45,682 nucleotides of DNA from positions 1-45,682 of the forward strand of contig JAPOIM010000032.1 in NCBI GenBank assembly GCA_029978905.1. Reading direction: 5' to 3'. This document shows, one piece after another, positions 36,336 to 43,665 of the stretch. Origin of the DNA: Planctomycetota bacterium (GTDB taxonomy: Bacteria > Planctomycetota > Planctomycetia > Pirellulales > UBA1268). The notes under the pieces were generated by a model. That model was not told the origin of the DNA. It worked only from the letters and a program-made list of their open reading frames with translations, and made no database searches. Numbering within the stretch: position 1 is the first letter of the stretch; every line of letters begins with the position of its first letter. The translations under genes and the position numbers were made by a program.

Positions 36336-39034
36336 TAGACGCGGGTGACTTCTTCTTTGGTCACAGGCGTCTGGTGATCGGCGCTGGTCACCTGCACCTG
36401 CATCCGCTGATCACCGGCCCGTCGCCCACGAGCCTGCACGCGGAAGACGGCCTCTTCGGTGGGCGCCAAGCGGGCGAGTGGTTCAAACACGACCGTCAGG
36501 TTTTCAACACGATGCCCCACCGGCCCTGAGGCATCCACGGGTTGCAGATCGCCAAGCATGCTGGCGGTCACCTGCACGCTGTCAGCAGCTTTGGTGCCCT
36601 GATTGCCGATACGGATCACGTATTCGGTGAGGCCATCCACCTCGATCGGATCTTCGCTGTCGATCACTGAGAAGGTCAGGGCGGCAACGCCCTCCACTTC
36701 CAGCACATGCGTCACCTGGTCGGAAAGCCCATCCGGGCTGCGGGCTGCAGCCACCACCTGCTGGCTTCCCAGGGCGATCGGCATCAGCACCACCTCAACG
36801 CTCCCGACTTCCGCCGGCGGCAGTTCCTCCAGTTGCCAGAGCACCCGATGGTTCTTCTCGTCGTAGTAACCCGCGTTGTTCGCTTGGACAAACTTCAGGC
36901 CAGGCGGAAGCTGGGCGGCGAGTTCCACCGAGCGGGCCGCTGCAGTTCCAGAGTTGGCCATCGACAAGACGCACGTCACAGGCCGCTGGAGATACCTACG
37001 GCTGGGAAGTTCCGCGGTCAGTTCGAGCGTTGGCGCCGTGACTTCGATCGACACGCTCTGCCGCTCTTCCAGCTGGCCGTCTCCGCGGACGCCAACGTCC
37101 ATCCGATGCAGCCCAGGGCCGGTGGTGGCGAGGACAAGATCGATGCTGCGAGATTCGCCTGGCTTGAGGCTGCCGATGTCAAACTCCAACTCACGACCGG
37201 CGCGATGCGTAAGCCCCTCGGGGAGAACCCCTTCGAGCACCACCCCGGTCGCACGGCCCGTGCCTGGATTCGAGACTGTGATCACCAGCGGCACTTCACC
37301 GCCAATCCGCATCGCCGGCGGTTGCTCGATCTCCATCGCCAGTGCCGGACGGGTCGCGAGCGAACGCACCGAGGCCTTGGCCGCAAAACGTACGCTCGCC
37401 ACGCTCCCAACTTCACCTTCTTCCGTGGGCAGCACCTCAACGAGCACCCGTGCCTGCTCCCCTGGCCCGAGGCTGCCAAGCTGCCATGTCAGCTCCCCTT
37501 GGGCTCCCGGTGCCGCGGGAGGCGTCGTGCTCACCAAGGAGGTTCCTTGCGGCACGGTGTCAAACAGCTCCACCTCATGTGCGGTCACACTGCCGAGGTT
37601 CCGCACGAGAATCTCATAGCGGGCGAACTTACCGACCTGAACCTCGCGCGGCCCCCGTTTTTCGACGGCCACCTGCGGCGACTGGACGCCCTCGAGTAAC
37701 GCAGGGCCTGGTCGTCCAACCCCCGTGACTCCGTAGCCCGGTCCTGCTCCGGGGAAGGCTGGCGACCCCATCGGCTCCTCTTGGAGCGAGCTGGCGACGG
37801 GCAGTCCGGTGGGAGCCGACACGGCGGGTTCTGGGATCAACGACGCTTCTGGTGCGGCAGCAGAGGGCAGCATCGGCCGCTCAGGAAGCGTGCCACCGAA
37901 AGCCCGCAGGGCGTCCGACGCGGCATAGCGACTGTCTGCGGGAGGGGTGTCGACCTCCGCCTCTGCCGCAGCAGACTGCCCGAAGGCCGGTGGTGTGGAC
38001 GGGGGCGTGACGGCAATCGGGGCGTCAGGATCATCAAATGCCAGCGGCCCACGGGTTGCCCCAACAGCAGGCCCGGACTGCACCACCGGTGTTGCAAACC
38101 CCGGCTGCACATCCGCCATGGCGCGGAAGTTTCGGTTCTCGGCCGCAGCCGCAGGGGGCGTTTCCTCCGCAAATCCAAGTGCTTCCAGGTCGACTGCTTC
38201 CGGCGCTTCCAACTCGTCTGCGGCCACGTCTGTCGTCTTTTCCCATGGAGCGACGGCATTCGCGGCAGCCTCTTCTTCTGGTAGGGGTGCCAAGAGGTCT
38301 TGGTCGTCACCATCGCTCGACACGAGATCCGCATCGACGACGTCCTCGCTGACGGGTTCCGCTGCATTCCCCAACGCATCGCCTGGCGGCACCTCCTCTT
38401 CGGCGTAGGTCAGCGGCGGAAGGTCGGCAGACGCGGGAGGCTCGAACGGCACCGGAGGCTTTCGCACCGTGACCACGCCGGGCCCACTTTCTGCAGCAGG
38501 CGCGAATGCAGGCGTCCCCCCCTGCTGGGAAAAGCGGTCCGTGTCAGGGATGGCCGATTCCGCCGCGACCGCCTCGCTTGGCGTCTCCACGGCAGCGGTC
38601 AACTGGCCGCCACCGAAGCGGGAAAATGCCGCTCCTCGGTCGTCCTCAAACGCGGCGTAGCGATCCTCGGTCGCGGGCATCTCACTGGGGTACCCTGCCG
38701 CCGTGGCGGTCTCGGCCCCCGAGGCAAGCGTCGTCGCGGCAATGGGCTCGGCCACTGCTTCTGTCGGCAGCACCTCGGGCGCGTCCGCGACCGCCGCGTG
38801 TTGGGCATGCCCTCCGCGGCTTCTCCCGATCTCGAGAAAAAACGCCGTCGCAAACCCCAGCAGGCCACAGCTCACCACGCCAACAGCCATCCACGGACTT
38901 GGCCCACGTGGCTTCATGACAAGATCCTGCCTCGAAGGCTGGCTCGGCGCGGCAACCGACCCAGCGGTCGGCTGCGGGCTCGCCTCGTCGCCGTCATGCG
39001 AACCGGGCTCAGGCTGAGGTGAGGCGACAGACAT
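36323..39034 (-). CDS. Large DUF11-repeat envelope protein
   Basis: 903 aa from the ATG at 39034 (GGAG upstream; a GTG at 39088 is the alternative). One transmembrane helix lies near residues 47-69 (WMAVGVVSCGLLGFATAF), so most of the protein is outside the membrane. Residues about 70-470 are low-complexity, acidic and Pro/Ala-rich. The C-terminal 430 residues consist of about four DUF11/CARDB-like beta-sandwich units, with repeated phrases such as ILVRNLGSVTAHEVELFDTV, VSNPGTGRATGVVLEGVLP, MANSGTAAARSVELAAQLP and IGNQGTKAADSVQVTASML. Similar repeats occur in OmcB-like proteins of the Chlamydiae/Planctomycetes group. A structural envelope role is inferred. Confidence 0.8.
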   Translation of the reverse strand: MSVASPQPEPGSHDGDEASPQPTAGSVAAPSQPSRQDLVMKPRGPSPWMAVGVVSCGLLGFATAFFLEIGRSRGGHAQHAAVADAPEVLPTEAVAEPIAATTLASGAETATAAGYPSEMPATEDRYAAFEDDRGAAFSRFGGGQLTAAVETPSEAVAAESAIPDTDRFSQQGGTPAFAPAAESGPGVVTVRKPPVPFEPPASADLPPLTYAEEEVPPGDALGNAAEPVSEDVVDADLVSSDGDDQDLLAPLPEEEAAANAVAPWEKTTDVAADELEAPEAVDLEALGFAEETPPAAAAENRNFRAMADVQPGFATPVVQSGPAVGATRGPLAFDDPDAPIAVTPPSTPPAFGQSAAAEAEVDTPPADSRYAASDALRAFGGTLPERPMLPSAAAPEASLIPEPAVSAPTGLPVASSLQEEPMGSPAFPGAGPGYGVTGVGRPGPALLEGVQSPQVAVEKRGPREVQVGKFARYEILVRNLGSVTAHEVELFDTVPQGTSLVSTTPPAAPGAQGELTWQLGSLGPGEQARVLVEVLPTEEGEVGSVASVRFAAKASVRSLATRPALAMEIEQPPAMRIGGEVPLVITVSNPGTGRATGVVLEGVLPEGLTHRAGRELEFDIGSLKPGESRSIDLVLATTGPGLHRMDVGVRGDGQLEERQSVSIEVTAPTLELTAELPSRRYLQRPVTCVLSMANSGTAAARSVELAAQLPPGLKFVQANNAGYYDEKNHRVLWQLEELPPAEVGSVEVVLMPIALGSQQVVAAARSPDGLSDQVTHVLEVEGVAALTFSVIDSEDPIEVDGLTEYVIRIGNQGTKAADSVQVTASMLGDLQPVDASGPVGHRVENLTVVFEPLARLAPTEEAVFRVQARGRRAGDQRMQVQVTSADHQTPVTKEEVTRVYADR

Positions 39035-39223
39035 GGATGAACTCTCCGACAGCAGGACCGAGGCTCGCCGGGCCCCCCACGGCTTCACAGAAGCGACGCG
39101 GCAGCATCCGACTCGAACGCAACCGGGGTGGGTAGCAAAAGCGCCAACGTCGGAGAAGAGCAGTCCGGCGTGCGCACCAGCGACGCACGCGGGGCGACGC
39201 GCCGCATGAAAAACAACGCGCGT

Positions 39224-40117
39224 TTAGGAAGGCGAGAGAAGCTGGCGGAGATGAAAATGAAACTTCCCCAGCTTTCCTCCGTAGTTGCCAGCCCCGATCG
39301 CTAGGATCCCCTTCCCGGCCGCAGCCCTGATCGCCGCTCGCATCCCATCCGCCACGGAGTCCTCATCGAGCCCGTCGATCACGATTTCGAGGGCCGCCAC
39401 CGCCCCCTCCACGAGTTCGGTCGCCGTCCGTCCCACGAGGGACGGACAGAAGGCGTCGTTCGTGCTTGCCCGCAGGGCCGCATACCGCGACCCGACCTTA
39501 CTACCCGATCGAACAACGCCTCCCGGGAAAGGCGTGATTGTGCCAGGTACGGCAGCCACGGCGTCCACCGCTCGCCGCGCAGCATCGAGGGCACGGTCGA
39601 GGCTCGTTCCCTGCAGAATGATGTTGCCCCCCCCCACGGCCTTCACGATCCCGACCGTCTCGGCCACCAGAAACTCACCGTCCATCACCGGCACCCGCCA
39701 GATCCGCTGCTGGTCCAAACGCTTGGTCTTTTCAAAGCCATCGCCAAAGAAGCGGACGTGTTTCCCCAGCGGAGCCCGATCCTCTGCAGCGGGGAGGCCG
39801 TCGAACACGTTGGCCGTCGGGCAGGTGAGCAAACACTGCGCCGTCCGGTTGGCAACCGCCTTGGCGAGCGATTCCGCAGCGAATCCAAACGCCAGCAGGC
39901 TGACGGCGGCACGCCCGTCGGGGGATTCAGACGGATCGAGAAAACGCTCCACACCGACCTCAGCATCACAGCCAATCACGCTGGTGCCATACCCACTCGC
40001 CGCTTCGCAGGCCGCCCGGAGCCAATGCGCGTCGTGGGCTGTCACAATAAGCCTCGCGCACCGCAGACGAAACGCCTCGGCAAAAGTGTCGACAATTGTC
40101 GTGCCTTCCAGTTGCAC
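39224..40117 (-). CDS. ftr: Formylmethanofuran:tetrahydromethanopterin formyltransferase
   Basis: 297 aa from the GTG at 40117, exactly the family length, with GGGGGAT upstream; the longer frame adds unrelated residues. Archaeal-type C1 enzyme (Ftr/FhcD) that moves a formyl group between methanofuran and tetrahydromethanopterin. Family blocks: VDTFAEAFRLRCARLIVTA, GYGTSVIGCDAEVGVERFL, ESPDGRAAVSLL, QCLLTCPTANVFD, FFGDGFE, VPVMDGEFLVAET, GGNIILQG, TPFPGGVVRSGSKVGSRY, STNDAFCPSL and the terminal GNYGGKLGKFHFHL. Bacteria with this pathway use it for formaldehyde oxidation. Other pathway genes are not in this window. A terminator-like hairpin lies in the leader. Confidence 0.93.
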   Translation of the reverse strand: MQLEGTTIVDTFAEAFRLRCARLIVTAHDAHWLRAACEAASGYGTSVIGCDAEVGVERFLDPSESPDGRAAVSLLAFGFAAESLAKAVANRTAQCLLTCPTANVFDGLPAAEDRAPLGKHVRFFGDGFEKTKRLDQQRIWRVPVMDGEFLVAETVGIVKAVGGGNIILQGTSLDRALDAARRAVDAVAAVPGTITPFPGGVVRSGSKVGSRYAALRASTNDAFCPSLVGRTATELVEGAVAALEIVIDGLDEDSVADGMRAAIRAAAGKGILAIGAGNYGGKLGKFHFHLRQLLSPS

Positions 40118-40142
40118 GGGCGAGATCCCCCAACAGGGCGAA

Positions 40143-40194
40143 AGAAAAAGCGGCGACGGCGGCCGAGAAAAAACGCTCCCTCGGGAATGTCGCC
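40143..40194 (-). promoter_or_regulatory. Terminator-like hairpin in the ftr leader
   Basis: On the minus strand GGCGAC (40189-40194) pairs with GTCGCC (40152-40157), with CCGAG/CTCGG pairing inside, followed by GC and TTTTTCTTT. It ends about 26 bases upstream of the ftr start, so a transcript entering ftr must read through it. This is an attenuator arrangement. Confidence 0.45.
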
Positions 40195-40297
40195 GTGTGC
40201 CATTCATTATGCACTCGCGTATGATGGCGAAACGGCTCGTACTGTGCCACGGTCCACCCCACCCCTCCACTGGATTCCTGGAAGGAACAAACAAGAA

Positions 40298-42541
40298 ATG
40301 GCTCGTTCTTTCTCTCCGGCACCATGCCGGCAGCCGTCAAAGATCATTGGGGTCTTCACGGCCCTCGCGATCCTGCTTTGCTCGTCGTTTGCTGTCTCCG
40401 CAGAACCTGCCTTGAGTGGCGTTGAGATGGTTCCCGCGGACGCAGCCTTTTTCTCCAGCTCGCTGAGATTGAAGCAGCAGTACGAGATGGTTCGTGACAG
40501 CAACGCCATGAAGGCGATCCTCGATCTGCCTGCCGTGAAGATGGGGCTCGACCAACTCGAAGACATGCAGTCGATGCCAGGCAGCCCGCTCTCGATGGCT
40601 TCCACGTTCTTGGAGTTGCCAGACAACAAACAGGCCGTTGAGCTCCTGACAGACATGATGTCCCACGACACCTTCGTCTACGGCGAGCCTTCGTGCATCA
40701 AGTTCACGAAAGTGCTGATGGCGATTCAGCGTGCGAACCAGATGAGCAGTCTTTCACAGGCGGTCGCAGAGAGTGACGGAGACGACGTTTCCCTCGGCGA
40801 GGACGCAGCGGCCCGCCTCCTGTTTCAAGCGCTTGCCGACCACATCGACGACCTCGTGCTGCCCGACATCGTCTGGGGATTCCAGACAAGCATGGAAGAT
40901 GCGGCGACCGCACAACTTGCTCGGGTGGAAATGCTGCTGAACTTTGTCGTTCAGACACAGCCCATGCTGGCGGATGCCCTTTCCCGTGAGTCTGTCGAAG
41001 GCGGGGAACTGCTCGTCCTCACGCTTTCCGGCGAACTCGTGCCGTGGGAGAATCTGGGGCTTGATGCGTACAGCGACGACCCCGACACCGTCGACAAGGT
41101 CAACGACAAACTGCGTTCGCTGAACCTCGTGATCGGCCTCGGCACGATTGGCGACCGTTTCGTGATCTCTATCGGCAACTCCGTCGACCACCTGGCGAAG
41201 CTCTCCCTGTCGTCCGACGGTACGAGCCTGATCACGACCGACGCCTTTGGTCCCTATCGCGACGCGAAAGGTGCCGAGATCACCTCGGTGGGCTATCTCA
41301 GCGAAGACTTCGTCGCGGCGATCAGCCCGACCGGAGACGATCTCCGCATGCTTGCCCAGTTTGCAGAGCCTATGGCCGCCAAAGCCGAACTGCCGGAAGA
41401 AGCGGGGGGCGAAGCGAAGCGTGGTTTGGAGCAAATGGCCGCCGACTATGAGGCCATGCTTCCAAAGCCCGGCGCCTGGATGTGTTTCGCCTACGCCACC
41501 GAGACCGGCTTCGCAGGCGAAACCTGGAACTGGTCGAGCAATGTGGCCCTCGATGCCTCGCAACCGCTGAGCATCCTCTCACACGTGGGCGGATCACCGC
41601 TCGCCGTGATCGCCTCGCGGACCTCCGTTGACGCCCTGCATCTCGAAACGTTTGCGGGCTGGTACACGAAGGCTGCCGGGTTCTTCGAGAAGTACCTCGT
41701 CGACAAGATGGATGAGGACGACCGCGAGATGTATGGCGATACGATGACCACGTACGGACCGCTGCTCGACGACCTCGTCAACACGGTCCACACGAAGTTC
41801 ATGCCCGCCCTTGCCGACCGTCAGGTGGCATTGGTGCTCGACGACGAAACGAAGGTGCAACGCCTTCAGGCAGACCTGCCCTCCTCGGCCGACGCCCTTC
41901 CGATTGTGGAGCCCGCGATTGTGCTGGGGTTGGCCGATGCGGCTCTCTTCAAGGAGGGGCTGAACGACCTCTTTGAACTGGCAGACAAGCTCGTGAACGT
42001 GATTCGTGAAGAAGATCCGTCTGCCGTGCCCGCAGGGTATCGCATCCCGGATCCGGTCGAAGCAACCGTCGACGGTGGCACCGTGTGGAGCTTCCCGATT
42101 CCTCCGGCGAAGCTGGCGAAGGAGATCGCTCCCGCCATCGGCCTCGGCAAGGACGTGGTGGTGTTCTCGCTGACGACAGGCCAAGCGGGGCGGTTGCTGA
42201 CCGCGACTGACCTGGAAACAGGCGCAGCCCTTGGGAACTTCGAGAAACCGCTTGGCACGGTAGCAGCCGCTGACCTGCCAGCGTTGATCGACGTCATCGA
42301 AGCCTGGCTTGTCTTCGGTGCTCGCTACGCGTCGGTACAGATGCGAGAGGGCATGGTGGATGCGGATGTGGAACTCTCATCGAGCGACACGAGCCCGATG
42401 ATCGCTCCCTTCTTTGAGCAGCTGCAGGTGGGCTTGGAAGCGTGCCGATGTCTGAAGGCCTGTGTGGCTGAGCAGACGGTCGAGCAGGGCGTCACCGTGA
42501 CGCGTTGGAAGAACCTGATCGAAGACATGCCGGCTCGCTGA
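40298..42541 (+). CDS. Secreted protein of unknown function, 747 aa
   Basis: I do not recognise a named family. The ATG at 40298 has GGAAGGA further upstream and opens on a signal peptide (KIIGVFTALAILLCSSFAVSAEP, cleavage after VSA). The mature protein begins with VEMVPADAAFFSSSLRLKQQYE, a type of opening seen in long planctomycete exported proteins. It contains no further membrane helix, is rich in Asp/Glu/Leu, and seems alpha/beta with internally similar stretches (SPLSMASTFLELPDNKQA; PLAVIASRTSVDALHLETFA). Three cysteines cluster near the C-terminus (EACRCLKACVAEQ). Divergent from ftr and convergent with ribD, so it is a single-gene unit. Confidence 0.7.
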   Translation: MARSFSPAPCRQPSKIIGVFTALAILLCSSFAVSAEPALSGVEMVPADAAFFSSSLRLKQQYEMVRDSNAMKAILDLPAVKMGLDQLEDMQSMPGSPLSMASTFLELPDNKQAVELLTDMMSHDTFVYGEPSCIKFTKVLMAIQRANQMSSLSQAVAESDGDDVSLGEDAAARLLFQALADHIDDLVLPDIVWGFQTSMEDAATAQLARVEMLLNFVVQTQPMLADALSRESVEGGELLVLTLSGELVPWENLGLDAYSDDPDTVDKVNDKLRSLNLVIGLGTIGDRFVISIGNSVDHLAKLSLSSDGTSLITTDAFGPYRDAKGAEITSVGYLSEDFVAAISPTGDDLRMLAQFAEPMAAKAELPEEAGGEAKRGLEQMAADYEAMLPKPGAWMCFAYATETGFAGETWNWSSNVALDASQPLSILSHVGGSPLAVIASRTSVDALHLETFAGWYTKAAGFFEKYLVDKMDEDDREMYGDTMTTYGPLLDDLVNTVHTKFMPALADRQVALVLDDETKVQRLQADLPSSADALPIVEPAIVLGLADAALFKEGLNDLFELADKLVNVIREEDPSAVPAGYRIPDPVEATVDGGTVWSFPIPPAKLAKEIAPAIGLGKDVVVFSLTTGQAGRLLTATDLETGAALGNFEKPLGTVAAADLPALIDVIEAWLVFGARYASVQMREGMVDADVELSSSDTSPMIAPFFEQLQVGLEACRCLKACVAEQTVEQGVTVTRWKNLIEDMPAR

Positions 42542-42555
42542 GCCGGTTGTCGCAC

Positions 42556-43665
42556 TCACTGCCGGGCGACCAGCCCGCGAATGAAGCAATCGTCGCCGAG
42601 GCTCTCTATCGATTCGATGGAGAGCCTCGGTGCATTTTCCATCCGTGCGATCCCCTGCCCCGCCACTGCAGCCGGTGCCTGCAGGCCGCCGATGATTTTG
42701 GGGGCCACAAAGGCGTGCACTTCGTCAACCAAGTGCGCGTCAAACAGCGTGCCCAGCACTGTCGGGCCACCCTCGACGAGGAGGTTGGTGAGCTGCCTTC
42801 GCCCCAACTCCTGGAGGAGTTCTGCCGCGCGTTCGGCCACCGTGGTGGCTGTCGCCTGCCACACCTCGCAGCCGGCGTCGCGGAGAACCGTCAGACGATG
42901 GGCATCCGCTGACGGCCCAACGGCGACGAGCGTTGCGTGGGTTCGAGCAGTGCGTACCAGCTGACTTTCCAGCGGCAGCCGCCCCGTCGAGTCGAGAACG
43001 ATCCGCAGCAACGGCCGCGGGCCGGGAGGTCGAGCCGTGAGCAGTGGATCGTCGGCAAGAACCGTCCCAATCCCCACGAGGATCGCATCGACGCGTCCCC
43101 GCAGACGGTGGACCATGCCCCGTGAGGCTTCGGACGAAATCCAACGGCTCTCGCCCCTCGCCGTGGCGATATGCCCATCGAGGCTCATCGCCCATTTGGC
43201 AATCACCCAAGGCCTGCCCTCGGTGGCCAGCATGGCAAACGGGGCGATCAGCTTGCGAGCCTGTGCCTCCGTGACCCCGTCCACCACCTCAAGCCCCGCC
43301 GCCTTCAACTGCGCAAGGCCCCGGCCAGCCGCATGGCTCGCGGGATCCACGGTGCCCACGACCACCCGTCGTATGCCCGCAGCCAAGACCGCCTCAGTGC
43401 AGGGCGGCGTCTTCCCGTGATGGCAACAGGGCTCGAGCGTGACCACGATCGTGCCCCCATCGGCACGGGCACCAGCCGCCTTGAGCGCCATCACCTCCGC
43501 GTGCGGACCACCGAAGTGGGCATGCCATCCCTCACCCACCGGGACGCCGGCGGCATCCAATACCACCGCGCCGACCATGGGATTCGGCTCGACATGCCCT
43601 TCGCCGCGACGAGCGAGTTCAAGGGCTCGCTCCATCGCAGCAACCTCTGCCGTGCGAGCGGTCAT
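42556..43665 (-). CDS. ribD: Bifunctional riboflavin biosynthesis deaminase/reductase
   Basis: 369 aa from the ATG at 43665. Two steps of riboflavin synthesis: deamination of diaminohydroxyphosphoribosylaminopyrimidine, then NADPH reduction of the ribose. The N-terminal deaminase (about 1-145) has zinc ligands in GPHAEV and PCCHHGKTPPC with the catalytic Glu. The C-terminal reductase (about 150-369) has WVIAKWAMSLDGHIA, ILVGIGTVLADDP and LLVEGGPTVLG. The ATG overlaps the stop of the upstream gene as ATGA, so the two are co-translated. No ribE/ribA genes here and no FMN riboswitch seen. Confidence 0.96.
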   Translation of the reverse strand: MTARTAEVAAMERALELARRGEGHVEPNPMVGAVVLDAAGVPVGEGWHAHFGGPHAEVMALKAAGARADGGTIVVTLEPCCHHGKTPPCTEAVLAAGIRRVVVGTVDPASHAAGRGLAQLKAAGLEVVDGVTEAQARKLIAPFAMLATEGRPWVIAKWAMSLDGHIATARGESRWISSEASRGMVHRLRGRVDAILVGIGTVLADDPLLTARPPGPRPLLRIVLDSTGRLPLESQLVRTARTHATLVAVGPSADAHRLTVLRDAGCEVWQATATTVAERAAELLQELGRRQLTNLLVEGGPTVLGTLFDAHLVDEVHAFVAPKIIGGLQAPAAVAGQGIARMENAPRLSIESIESLGDDCFIRGLVARQ

